The notes under the pieces are model-generated. The model was not told where the DNA came from. It made no database searches and worked only from the letters and a program-made list of their open reading frames with translations. A stretch of DNA of 64,000 nucleotides from Pontibacter sp. Tf4 (GTDB taxonomy: Bacteria; Bacteroidota; Bacteroidia; Cytophagales; Hymenobacteraceae), in contig NZ_JACKZC010000008.1 in the NCBI RefSeq assembly GCF_014212495.1, forward strand, positions 186,001 to 250,000, given 5' to 3'. Below, one piece after another: positions 17,411 through 25,371 of this stretch (position 1 is the stretch's first letter; the number at the start of each line of letters is the position of its first letter). Made by a program: the position numbers and the translations under genes.

Positions 17411-17956
17411 ATGGCATCAGCATTTGCGCACGCTTTGGCAGCGCTAACGATAGGCAAAGCTTACCCAAACAAATATACTTCTGCAAAATTCTGGGTACTT
17501 GGGGCATTTTGTACTATAGTTCCGGATGCCGATGTGGTAATGTTTAAGTTCGGGGTACCGTATGAACACCTATTCGGGCACCGGGGATTTTCGCACTCGC
17601 TGGTATTTGCGCTGCTGTTAGGCATAGACGTAACTATAGTTTTCTTCCGGAACACCCGATTTGGCAGCAAACAGGGCTTCCTACTGGTGTTGTATTTTAC
17701 CCTATGCACGGCTTCCCATATCCTGCTGGATGCCCTCACTAACGGAGGCCTGGGCGTGGCCATATTCGCACCTTTTGATAATACCCGTTATTTCCTACCG
17801 TGGCGCCCGATACAGGTTTCACCGATCGGGGTTGGCAATTTTTTCAGTGAGTGGGGTTGGCGTGTTATAAAAAGTGAGTTGGTGTGGGTAGGGCTGCCTG
17901 CTATAGTTTGCCTGGCTATAGTTTGGTTTTTCAGGCGGCGCACTTCTGCAGAATAA
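17411..17956 (+). CDS. Metal-dependent hydrolase-like membrane protein (DUF457/YdjM family)
   Basis: 181 residues. The N-terminal HALAAL, the central FGHRGFSHSLVFALLL near residue 55, and ASHILLDALTNGGLG near residue 100 supply the conserved histidines and aspartates of the YdjM/DUF457 membrane hydrolase family. Three or four membrane segments are visible. The biochemical substrate is unknown. It starts close to the divergent RAYT gene and ends before its own terminator. Confidence 0.82.
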   Translation: MASAFAHALAALTIGKAYPNKYTSAKFWVLGAFCTIVPDADVVMFKFGVPYEHLFGHRGFSHSLVFALLLGIDVTIVFFRNTRFGSKQGFLLVLYFTLCTASHILLDALTNGGLGVAIFAPFDNTRYFLPWRPIQVSPIGVGNFFSEWGWRVIKSELVWVGLPAIVCLAIVWFFRRRTSAE

Positions 17957-17971
17957 CGGCAGCTATAAAAT

Positions 17972-18001
17972 AAAAGCGGACCAAATGAGCGGCCCGCTTT
18001 T
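17972..18001 (+). terminator. Rho-independent terminator
   Basis: AAAAGCGG pairs with CCGCTTTT across a partly paired interior, 16 bases after the hydrolase stop. The following 240 bases up to 18245 hold no gene, only scattered CTATAG motifs and AT-rich sequence. Confidence 0.7.
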
Positions 18002-18245
18002 CGGGGATTAGGGTTTAGGAATGTAGAGGGTATTATCTGTATTGGTAAGTATCAGTATTTCTGCCATGATCGGTGTATCCTGGTACCGTAGTTCCTATAC
18101 ACAATCTCATAAGCGTTTATAGTTGTAATTGATTTAAAACAAAGTTCAACTATATATATCTATAGTTCAATACTCATTATTGGGTAATTTTTAATGAGAT
18201 ACTAATCAGGCTCCGCGCATACTTATGCAGCATGCAGGTAAACAA

Positions 18246-18273
18246 AAAGCGGGTACCCGAAGGAACCCGCTTT
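18246..18273 (-). terminator. Terminator of the YD-like lipoprotein gene
   Basis: AAAGCGGGT pairs with ACCCGCTTT; on the minus strand the stem is followed by TTTTTGTT. Two CTATAG motifs lie between the stem and the stop codon. Confidence 0.8.
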
Positions 18274-18298
18274 GCTATAGTTTAGCTATAGTTGGTGC

Positions 18299-19066
18299 TT
18301 AGTTACAGGCGTATGTGAAGTTGGTTACATACGTGTCATCGCCATCAACCTCCGTAATTTTGGTTGGCAGGTTTTTGTCGTTGTACTGGTAAGTATAGTT
18401 GATCACAGCTGTTTCAGCCTCTTCACCTTCGTAGTAGTAAGAATAAGTTACTTTGCCCGGGTTGTTCTGGCTTGAACCTGAATATGGGTTAACCATACCT
18501 TTGATAGCCGCATACGGGGTCAGTTTATTATCGTAGTTCTCATACTTAATCTTATAGCTGATTTCATCCATGTACCCTACTGTAGCTTCTGATACGTTGT
18601 TGCCGCTGTAAGTAAAGTTCATTACATATCCTTCATCATCAGAGATCTTGGTGATCTTCTTGTTGCTGTCGTAAGTAAGGGTTTCTGTATAGTTCAGCTC
18701 ACCACCAGAGTAGCTCTTTATTTTGCTCAGCATACCGTTGCTGTACTCGTAGGTATAGTATCCATCCGATTCACCATCTTCAAAAGACTCTTCTTTTACA
18801 AGGTTGTTGTTGCTGTCGTAGGTAAATACCACAGTGTACTCTGTGCCATCCTCGCTGTCAGTTTCTGTAACTTTGCTTACATAGCCTTTTGCGTTGTATT
18901 CGATCACCGACTCGTCGCTATCGTCATCGGATACTTTGGTAAGTCTGCATGATGTCTGGCCAACATCTGGTGTTACATCATCATCTTTGTCGTCGCCGCA
19001 AGAGGTTAAGATAAGCGAAGCCATAACAAGCAGGCTCAGCAGTTTGCTGGTAATGTTTAATTTCAT
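18299..19066 (-). CDS. Lipoprotein with YD-like repeats
   Basis: 255 residues. The lipoprotein signal ends in LILTSC near residue 22, followed by an acidic DDKDDD stretch, which in Bacteroidota is compatible with surface exposure. The rest is made of short repeated units of the type YDSNNNLVKE, YSNGMLSKIKSY and YDSNKKITKIS, resembling YD/RHS-type beta-strand repeats and the DUF4595 group. No catalytic motif is visible. The partner or ligand is unknown. Confidence 0.78.
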   Translation of the reverse strand: MKLNITSKLLSLLVMASLILTSCGDDKDDDVTPDVGQTSCRLTKVSDDDSDESVIEYNAKGYVSKVTETDSEDGTEYTVVFTYDSNNNLVKEESFEDGESDGYYTYEYSNGMLSKIKSYSGGELNYTETLTYDSNKKITKISDDEGYVMNFTYSGNNVSEATVGYMDEISYKIKYENYDNKLTPYAAIKGMVNPYSGSSQNNPGKVTYSYYYEGEEAETAVINYTYQYNDKNLPTKITEVDGDDTYVTNFTYACN

Positions 19067-19210
19067 TGTTTTATTTTGTTAGTGATTATAAAAGACTGGC
19101 AAATTTCAAATAAATAATTCGATTATACAATACTCAAAAATGAGTATCAGATAATTTTTAAAACAATTGGGTGCATTTGCTGTTTCCTATAGTTGGTCAC
19201 TTACAAATTC

Positions 19211-19609
19211 ATGAAACTAAAACACATCCTTTTAGCCCTTACAGTCGTGCTTATCGGCTGGTTTATCTACGACTCGTTTTCGCAACCGGGCCCCGATGAC
19301 CTGGAAGGCGACTTTAAAGAAACTGCCTTTTATCGGAACGAGAACAATACCGGCCCCATTATCCGCATCTATGCCGTAACTGTTTCCGATACCCTGTGGT
19401 CGCAGATGCAGCAGTACGGCGAGTATATGCCACACACCAAGTACGGCAATACCAAGGTCTATTTTTTCCCGGAAGGCAAACCGGCCCCAACCGAGGTACA
19501 GCCCGGTAACCAACCTATTCCCGCTCCTTTCCGCGAGAACTGCCTTGGCGTATATGAGAAAGATGCCATGAGCCAGGTAACGTTTACCAGGTACCCGTTC
19601 AGTCGTTAA
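19211..19609 (+). CDS. Exported or membrane-anchored protein of unknown function
   Basis: 132 residues from the ATG at 19211; an upstream start at 19193 is possible. A single N-terminal hydrophobic segment (HILLALTVVLIGWFIYDSF) looks like an uncleaved signal anchor. The remaining part is soluble, with YGEYMPHTKYGNTKVYFFPEG near residue 70. No family is recognised. It begins a run of three small exported proteins. Confidence 0.65.
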   Translation: MKLKHILLALTVVLIGWFIYDSFSQPGPDDLEGDFKETAFYRNENNTGPIIRIYAVTVSDTLWSQMQQYGEYMPHTKYGNTKVYFFPEGKPAPTEVQPGNQPIPAPFRENCLGVYEKDAMSQVTFTRYPFSR

Positions 19610-19697
19610 GCAGCCGTTTTTCCAGGCGCCGGTTTAGTCTTTGTATGTTTATGCCTCGTACAATAGAAAATTGTTCCATTAACCAAGTGCATAAACT

Positions 19698-19892
19698 ATG
19701 AAACGAATAAGAACAACTATAGCCGGTGCTATGCTTATCGGCGCAACAATGGCAGTTGCCTCGTGTGGCGGCCGGCCCGACGGCGAAGGAGATGACCATG
19801 CTACCCAGAACGAACAGATAGACACCGATACTGACAACAGCATGCCACAGGACACCGCTATGACAGACACCGACACGACAGCCACGATGTAA
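19698..19892 (+). CDS. Small acidic lipoprotein
   Basis: 64 residues. A lipoprotein signal ends in AVASC near residue 23. The mature part of about 42 residues is almost all Asp, Thr, Glu, Gly and Gln (for example DTDTDNSMPQDTAMTDTDTT) with no hydrophobic core, so it is probably disordered. The ATG is in AAACTATGAAACG. It is followed 38 bases later by a similar gene. Confidence 0.65.
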   Translation: MKRIRTTIAGAMLIGATMAVASCGGRPDGEGDDHATQNEQIDTDTDNSMPQDTAMTDTDTTATM

Positions 19893-19930
19893 CTGCTGCT
19901 TTCGTAACCTGAACTTTTACTTAATTAACT

Positions 19931-20176
19931 ATGAAAACAATATCCAGAAAAATAGCAACACTAACCCTGATCTGTGCGCCTTTGCTGTTTGCAGCCTGCG
20001 GTGGCGGCGAGTACGGCGAAAACGCAGAAATGCCGCCAGAGTCGCAGACCGGTGACACAAACGAATCGGGTGTGGAAGGCACCGGTGACCAGCCCGGCAC
20101 TGCCGCCGACGACACAACAGACTATGTGAACGAAGTAATAGGTGACGACAACGCTGCCGCTCCGGACAGCCTTTAA
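19931..20176 (+). CDS. Small acidic lipoprotein, tandem with the previous gene
   Basis: 81 residues. The lipoprotein signal ends in LLFAAC near residue 22. The mature part is low-complexity and acidic (GGGEYGENAEMPPESQTGDTNES), as in the gene before it. The ATG lies in TTAACTATGAAAAC. A strong terminator follows, so the two genes probably form one transcript. Function is unknown. Confidence 0.68.
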   Translation: MKTISRKIATLTLICAPLLFAACGGGEYGENAEMPPESQTGDTNESGVEGTGDQPGTAADDTTDYVNEVIGDDNAAAPDSL

Positions 20177-20193
20177 ACCTATAGTTTATAATC

Positions 20194-20227
20194 AAGGGCA
20201 GGCATCGTAAACCTGCCCTTCTTTTTT
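20194..20227 (+). terminator. Rho-independent terminator
   Basis: AAGGGCAGG pairs with CCTGCCCTT across a nine-base loop, followed by seven T. It closes the two-gene lipoprotein unit. Confidence 0.92.
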
Positions 20228-20279
20228 TACTCTGGCACTACGTTTGCAACAACCGCGTTATCAGGTAAAACGCAAACAC

Positions 20280-21404
20280 ATGATCCGATTAAAACACATA
20301 GCCACTGCGGTACTTTTCTATAGTTCTGTGATTATAGCCCAGGCCCAGGGCGAACAGAACAACTGGTTCTTTGGCAAAGGGGCCGGTATTGCCATCCACG
20401 GCGATTCGGTAACGGCCTTAGCCAATGGCAGACTTTATACCGAAGAAGGCAGCGCCAGCATTTCAGATAAAAACGGGAACCTGCTGTTTTATACCAACGG
20501 CCTCACCGTCTGGAACCGGAACCACCGGGTAATGCCCAACGGCAACGGCCTGCTGGGCGGCAACTCCTCTACGCAGTCGGCGCTTATAATTCCCAAACCC
20601 GGCTCCGAAACCATATACTATATTTTTACAACTGATATACAGGCACAGTCGGATGGCCTGCGCTATAGTATACTGGACATGAGCAAGGACAACGGCAACG
20701 GCGACCTGGTGTTTAAGAATACATTTATGATCGCACCGGCCACCGAAAAACTGACAGCCGTACGCCACAGCAACGGTAAAGACTGGTGGGTGATTGCACA
20801 CCGCTGGAACAGCAATGCTTATATCTCTTTCCTGGTATCAGAGACCGGGGTAGCCACGCAACCTGTAATGAGCCACGCCGGCACCGTGCACGGGGGCGCA
20901 AACCGCAAGGCCATCGGTTACCTGAAACCCTCGCCGGACGGCACCAAACTGGCTGCAGCCCTCTGGAACGACGACAGCAACTTCGAGCTCCTGAACTTTG
21001 ACCGCAGCACTGGCAAAATATCCAACCCTGTGTTATTTAAAGGTTTTACAGAGGCCTATGGCATTGCTTTTTCGCCGGATGGCAGCAAACTATACGGCAC
21101 CGTTAAAGATAAAAAATCAGGTAAGGGCCAGGTAGTGCAGTTTGATCTGAAAGCAGGTAGCCCCGGCGATATTATAAAATCGGCAACTATAGTAGCTACC
21201 TCAGGCAGCCCCGTGTTAGGTGCCCTGCAAACCGGCCCTAATGGCCGCATTTATGTAGCCCGTAAAGATAACCTGTATCTGGGCATTATCGAAAATCCGA
21301 ATGCAGCAGGCAAAGCTGTAGTTTACCAGGACAATGGCATAAAGCTGGCCGGCCGCCGCAGTGATCTTGGTTTACCTAACTTTGCACAGGATGTAAAAAG
21401 ATAA
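20280..21404 (+). CDS. Exported beta-propeller protein
   Basis: 374 residues from the ATG at 20280, which opens a signal peptide ending near IIAQAQ; the upstream frame start at 20244 is less likely. The mature start NNWFFGKGAGIAIHGDSV, followed by EGSASISDKNGNLLFYTNGLTVWNRNH, is the characteristic opening of a propeller domain found at the N-terminus of many gliding or T9SS-associated Bacteroidota proteins. Later blades read LKPSPDGTKLAAALW and GIAFSPDGSKLYGTV. Unlike many relatives, it lacks a C-terminal sorting domain and stops after the propeller. It could therefore be periplasmic. Confidence 0.8.
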   Translation: MIRLKHIATAVLFYSSVIIAQAQGEQNNWFFGKGAGIAIHGDSVTALANGRLYTEEGSASISDKNGNLLFYTNGLTVWNRNHRVMPNGNGLLGGNSSTQSALIIPKPGSETIYYIFTTDIQAQSDGLRYSILDMSKDNGNGDLVFKNTFMIAPATEKLTAVRHSNGKDWWVIAHRWNSNAYISFLVSETGVATQPVMSHAGTVHGGANRKAIGYLKPSPDGTKLAAALWNDDSNFELLNFDRSTGKISNPVLFKGFTEAYGIAFSPDGSKLYGTVKDKKSGKGQVVQFDLKAGSPGDIIKSATIVATSGSPVLGALQTGPNGRIYVARKDNLYLGIIENPNAAGKAVVYQDNGIKLAGRRSDLGLPNFAQDVKR

Positions 21405-21420
21405 ACTGCCAACTATAAAA

Positions 21421-21457
21421 ACAGAAAGGCCAGCCCGGTTAAGGCTGGCCTTTCTGT
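21421..21457. terminator. Bidirectional terminator between convergent genes
   Basis: Perfect 15-base stem ACAGAAAGGCCAGCC with a seven-base loop. It lies between the propeller gene on the plus strand and the outer-membrane protein gene on the minus strand. Confidence 0.88.
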
Positions 21458-21475
21458 TATGAACTATAGCTACCG

Positions 21476-22879
21476 TTACAGTAGCTGCGGCTTACCGATC
21501 TTGAAACGCAGGAAGCCCATTGCAAAAGAAGCTCCCGGGTTATTTTTTGTGAACGGAGCGGTTACATCGCGCATGCCCAGGCCAAACTCATACACCGGCG
21601 AAACAATAGCGAAACCAAACGGCACATTCAGCTTATCTCCTGCTCCTGATGATACACCTGAGCTCAGGCGGAACACCGGAACAGGCGAGAAATCGATACC
21701 TAACCCAACGAAATCAGAAGCAATGTTGCCTGGTGCCTTGTTCAGAGGTGCCACGTAGTCTACACCAACTTCCACGCGCTGGCCAATTTTAACGCCTGCC
21801 CCAAAACGGAAACGTGTAGGCAGTTTCACTTTCATCTCATTCACCGGACTGAAAACCAGGGCGCTATCAACTATAGTTTGGGCCATTTTACCGGCATCTC
21901 CCCAGAAGCCTTCGTTATCGGCACCAGTTTCGCCAAGGTCGCTCATGGTAAAGCCATTGTCTTTCCCCTCCAGCAGGTTCTTGTTCCAGCGGATGCTACC
22001 AATATCAGTAACGGAAGCGCTTACTTTTACGATTTTGATGATCTCGGCAGAAAGACCTAGGTCAACACCGTGGCCGCGGCCAACCGGGCTTAGCAACCCA
22101 TCGGCGCTGTTGTGGTTAAACTTCGGATCGTCGAGGTATTTGTCATAATCGGCATCCAGCACCGGCGAGAAGGCATTGTACGCTTTCACGTTTCCGCCTT
22201 TGGCGCTGAACTCATACAGGCCCAGGCCCTGCAGGTATTTGTAGCCCACACCACCGTAAATGTTTATTAGTGGCAGTTCCATCACCTTGCGGCCGTAAGC
22301 CAGGTTCCACTCGTTCACCCACGACATCTTTACTTCAGAACCATCAAAGATCTCGGAAACAAACAAGGTTTCATCGGGCTGTACATTCTGCAGAAACTCG
22401 GCATCCTGGCCCAGGAACAACAGCTCCGAAAAGTTTTTATTGAAGGCCACATGCCCCAGCAGGCGCTGTCTGTTGCTCACGGCAAAGCCGCCTATTTTTG
22501 GCAGACTTACTGATACGGCCAGGGTGGTCATATCGGCGCCGGCATTCAATACGTTGTCGCTGGTAAAGGCACGGGCAAGCTGCAGGCGCTCTTCCATGCT
22601 TATGGTCTGGTCAGATGCCAGCTTGGTAGCGTTGCGCAGGGTTTTGCGGGTAAAAGCCTGTGAGCTTCCGAAACCACCAAACTCGGCAATGGTGAACGAG
22701 ATAAAAGAGGTGCTGCGGCCCAGGTTGGCTGGGTTTACGCCAATGGCCTGGTAATCGTGCACAAACGTGTTCTGAACGCCGCCACGGCTTACAACCGAGT
22801 AGCTGCTGCTTTCGGTTTGTGCCAGTGCTGCCACCTGCCCTGCCAGCAGAGCAGCGGCCACTAAAAGTACTTTCTTCAT
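21476..22879 (-). CDS. Outer-membrane beta-barrel protein, DUF5723-like
   Basis: 467 residues from the ATG at 22879, which opens a signal peptide ending near AALAQ; the longer frame from 22945 adds residues that do not look like a signal. The mature part has VHDYQAIGVNPANLGR near residue 45, a segment typical of PorV/DUF5723 outer-membrane proteins, and alternating beta-strand patterns to the end, finishing with FAMGFLRFKIGKPQLL. Its role may be in outer-membrane or T9SS function; this is inference from the fold class. Confidence 0.72.
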   Translation of the reverse strand: MKKVLLVAAALLAGQVAALAQTESSSYSVVSRGGVQNTFVHDYQAIGVNPANLGRSTSFISFTIAEFGGFGSSQAFTRKTLRNATKLASDQTISMEERLQLARAFTSDNVLNAGADMTTLAVSVSLPKIGGFAVSNRQRLLGHVAFNKNFSELLFLGQDAEFLQNVQPDETLFVSEIFDGSEVKMSWVNEWNLAYGRKVMELPLINIYGGVGYKYLQGLGLYEFSAKGGNVKAYNAFSPVLDADYDKYLDDPKFNHNSADGLLSPVGRGHGVDLGLSAEIIKIVKVSASVTDIGSIRWNKNLLEGKDNGFTMSDLGETGADNEGFWGDAGKMAQTIVDSALVFSPVNEMKVKLPTRFRFGAGVKIGQRVEVGVDYVAPLNKAPGNIASDFVGLGIDFSPVPVFRLSSGVSSGAGDKLNVPFGFAIVSPVYEFGLGMRDVTAPFTKNNPGASFAMGFLRFKIGKPQLL

Positions 22880-22917
22880 AAAAAGGTCAACTAATAAATT
22901 GTGCTGTACAGGAAGAT

Positions 22918-22999
22918 CCGGTTTATACTTTAGCAACACCTCCACTATAGCAAAATAACTATACCTGAACAGGTTACCAAATTCAGAAGTATAAACCGG
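22918..22999. repeat. Spaced inverted repeat in a gene-free gap
   Basis: CCGGTTTATACTT (22918-22930) has its perfect complement at 22987-22999. The 56 bases between contain CTATAG and a related ACTATACC. It lies between two divergent genes and could be an operator or a decayed mobile element. Confidence 0.4.
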
Positions 23000-23115
23000 G
23001 GCGCAAGTTCAACTTTTTTTCTGAAAATCAGAATATAGTCCTCTTAAATTATAGTTCCGTTTTTCCGGGAATGGCCCAGCGCCTTCGTTGGCTTATGATG
23101 TACCGTACATTCTAT

Positions 23116-23123
23116 TAACTTTG
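23116..23123 (+). promoter_or_regulatory. Candidate -7 element for meaB
   Basis: TAACTTTG matches TAnnTTTG exactly, 18 bases before the ATG. A TTG at 23088-23090 is somewhat far upstream for a -33 element. Confidence 0.5.
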
Positions 23124-23141
23124 TAGCTAAACCCTGTCGTT

Positions 23142-24122
23142 ATGGCTAAAAGATTTTCTGCAGAAACGTATGTGAATGGTATCCTGAGCGGAGACCGTGT
23201 GCTGCTGAGCCGTGCCATTACCTTAGTAGAAAGCAAATTACCCCAGGACCAGGAACTGGCCCAGGAAGTGATTGACAGGGTTTTGCCCCATTCCGGAAAC
23301 GCAGTACGAATCGGCATCACGGGTGTGCCGGGCGTAGGGAAAAGTACCTTTATTGAGGCTTTTGGCAACTATGTAATTGAGCAGGCCGGTAAAAAGCTGG
23401 CCGTTTTAGCCATAGACCCCACCAGCCAGCGCACCGGCGGCAGTATTTTAGGCGATAAAACCCGCATGGAGTCGCTGTCTGTTAACCCGAATGCCTTTAT
23501 TCGTCCGTCTCCGGCGGGCAAGTCGTTGGGAGGTGTAACCAGGAGCACCCGCGAAACGATAGTTCTGTGCGAAGCGGCCGGTTTTGATGCCATTATAGTG
23601 GAAACGGTTGGTGTTGGTCAGTCCGAAACGGCCGTGCATGCTATGGTTGATTTCTTTTTGCTGCTGATGCTGGCCGGTGCCGGCGACGAGTTGCAGGGCA
23701 TCAAACGCGGCATCATGGAAATGGCCGACGCTATCGCCATCACTAAAGCCGACGGCGAAAACCAGGGCAAGGCTACTTCCGCCAAAGCAGAGTATCAGAG
23801 TGCGCTGCACCTCTACCCTGTCGGTTCCTCCGGCTGGATGCCTAAAGTATCTACCTGCTCTGCCCTGCAACAAACCGGCTTAGACACTATCTGGCAAACT
23901 ATAACGGAGTACCTGCAACTCACCAAACAAAACGGTTACTTCGAGCAAAAGCGCCGCGACCAAAATTTACAGTGGATGTACGAAGCGATACGACAAGGAC
24001 TGGAAGAGAATTTTTATGCCCACCAACAGGTTAAGGCACAGCTTGCAACGATAGCGGAGCAGGTAAAGCACGGGCAAAAGTCCGCGTTTGCCGCAGCACA
24101 TGAGTTGCTGAAGTTGGTTTGA
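23142..24122 (+). CDS. meaB: Methylmalonyl-CoA mutase-associated GTPase MeaB
   Basis: G3E-family GTPase that loads and protects the adenosylcobalamin mutase. The 326 residues show Walker A GVPGVGKSTFIE near residue 68, DPTSQRTGGSILGDKTRM near 98, the G3 segment ETVGVGQSE near 155 and TKADGEN near 205 for guanine recognition. The length is normal for the family. It is separated from mutAB by 6.5 kb, so co-transcription is unlikely, but the function clearly links them. Confidence 0.94.
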   Translation: MAKRFSAETYVNGILSGDRVLLSRAITLVESKLPQDQELAQEVIDRVLPHSGNAVRIGITGVPGVGKSTFIEAFGNYVIEQAGKKLAVLAIDPTSQRTGGSILGDKTRMESLSVNPNAFIRPSPAGKSLGGVTRSTRETIVLCEAAGFDAIIVETVGVGQSETAVHAMVDFFLLLMLAGAGDELQGIKRGIMEMADAIAITKADGENQGKATSAKAEYQSALHLYPVGSSGWMPKVSTCSALQQTGLDTIWQTITEYLQLTKQNGYFEQKRRDQNLQWMYEAIRQGLEENFYAHQQVKAQLATIAEQVKHGQKSAFAAAHELLKLV

Positions 24123-24183
24123 CCAATTTCCTCCTATTTATCAACCTGAGCAAAGTCGAGAGACTCTATTATACCCTATAGTT

Positions 24184-24262
24184 CCATCGCTAGCGCGAGC
24201 GTTCTCGCTCGTGTCGAAATATGGTGTTTAGTCTCCTGACTAAACTGGCCCAACAGGGACAG
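24184..24262. repeat. REP-like paired hairpins
   Basis: GAGCG-TTCT-CGCTC (about 24196-24211) and GTTTAGTC-TCCT-GACTAAAC (24226-24245), followed by TGGCCCAACAGGGACAG. The same frame, with different stems, recurs at 40584-40657. Confidence 0.75.
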
Positions 24263-24310
24263 GCTTGCCATTAGTTCTGGCCATGGTTCGACAAGCTGTA
24301 GTTTCTCTTT

Positions 24311-24874
24311 TGTCATGTCGAGCATTCTTGAGACGAGAGTCGAAAAGAGCCAGCGTAGCTGTGAGACATCTTATATTTCCGTTTTTTGTCATTTCGAACG
24401 CAGTGAGAAATCCATCTCAAACTATAGTTGATGCTGAAAAGCTATAGTCCTATAGTTTGCTTTGCTTACTGCTGGAACCAAGCCTTTCTTTTATAGTTAT
24501 CTCTGATCCTGGGAGCTCTAAGAGCCTATAGTTCTATAGTTTATTTGGCTCCCTCTGAGGCCGGGAGGCCCCGTCTTCGGGCATCGCGCTGCTTTCGCTT
24601 CCTTGGCTCCTGACGTCGCCATGCCTGACGGCACCGGAACCTCTCGAGGCGCTCAACCCAAAGACTGTAATCAAGCTCGATAGTAGATGCTATAGTTTTA
24701 GTTTGCTCTATGTCTCTTGGGTAAAGCAGTTCGGTTTACTTATGGATGTATTCCGTCGGGACAGGTAAACCTGTCCGCTCTTGGTCTATAACTATGAAAC
24801 TATAGCTTAAACTATAGTAGTATCAGAGTTCCCCTCCTTGGATAAGGAGGGGCAGGGGTGGTTGGACCAACGCC
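24311..24874 (+). repeat. Composite intergenic element, copy A
   Basis: About 560 bases without a gene whose segments recur in the same order, on the opposite strand, at 40700-41251. From left to right: TGTCATGTCGAGC and GAGACATCTTAT; TGTCATTTCGAAC with GTGAGAAATC; GGAACCAAGCC; TCTGATCCTGGGAGCTC; an invariant 47-base island at 24546-24592 with the small hairpins GGCC-GGGA-GGCC and CCCG-TCTT-CGGG; TGCCTGACGGCACCG; GGCGCTCAACCCAAAGACTG; and a CCCCTCCTTGGATAAGGAGG hairpin at the right end. The sequences between these islands differ freely. It carries many CTATAG motifs. The remaining part of the 24123-25008 gap holds nothing further that I can name. Confidence 0.8.
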
Positions 24875-25008
24875 AACTATAAACTATAGCGCAAACTACA
24901 GTCTAATAAGAAATCCTATTTATCAGTTCAATCCCTTTAATCACTGGTCTAAAACAAAAACAGCCGGCCCATTCCTGAACCAGCTGTCTCTGTATCAATA
25001 AGTATCTT

Positions 25009-25365
25009 TTATCTCGCTTCTTCCAGGGTAACTTTTGCCCATTTGCAAATGCCTCCGAGCGGCGGGTTAAATTTGTATACGCTCACTTTCACCGACTGCA
25101 CAAACGGAAATTTGTCATACACCTTGTCGATGATGCGGTGGCCGAGGTGCTCTAACAGACGGGCCGGTATTCTCATTTCCTCCAGCACCAGCGCGTACAG
25201 CACTTCGTAGTTTACGGTTTCATCCAGGTCATCAGATTCTGCGGCGCGGCGCAGGTCGGTGTTTATCGTCAGGTCGATGCCGTATTTGTTTCCGATCTTC
25301 TGCTCTTCGTCGTAAAAACCATGGAAGGCAAAGAACTCCATGCCCTCCAGTGCAATCTGCCCCAT
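25009..25365 (-). CDS. folB: Dihydroneopterin aldolase
   Basis: Folate-pathway enzyme that converts 7,8-dihydroneopterin to 6-hydroxymethyl-dihydropterin and glycolaldehyde. The 118 residues include IALEGMEFFAFHGFYDEEQKIGNKYGIDL at the start, DLDETVNYEVLYALV near residue 45, ARLLEHLGHRIIDKV near 68 and the closing FNPPLGGICKWAKVTLE with the catalytic lysine. The length is normal. It is the third gene of a minus-strand run after the WD40 and DivIVA genes, only six bases past DivIVA's stop. Confidence 0.94.
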   Translation of the reverse strand: MGQIALEGMEFFAFHGFYDEEQKIGNKYGIDLTINTDLRRAAESDDLDETVNYEVLYALVLEEMRIPARLLEHLGHRIIDKVYDKFPFVQSVKVSVYKFNPPLGGICKWAKVTLEEAR

Positions 25366-25371
25366 TCCTGC

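Noticed and set aside
24265..24447. 60-codon plus-strand frame in the 24-kb gap
   Set aside because: It runs through repeat units shared with copy B, where the frame is not kept.
24531..24690. tRNA or known riboswitch in the conserved island
   Set aside because: The small hairpins do not form a cloverleaf and I do not recognise a riboswitch consensus; left as an unnamed conserved element.
24311..24874. Insertion sequence remnant
   Set aside because: No transposase frame, even fragmentary, can be read on either strand, and no terminal duplications are visible.
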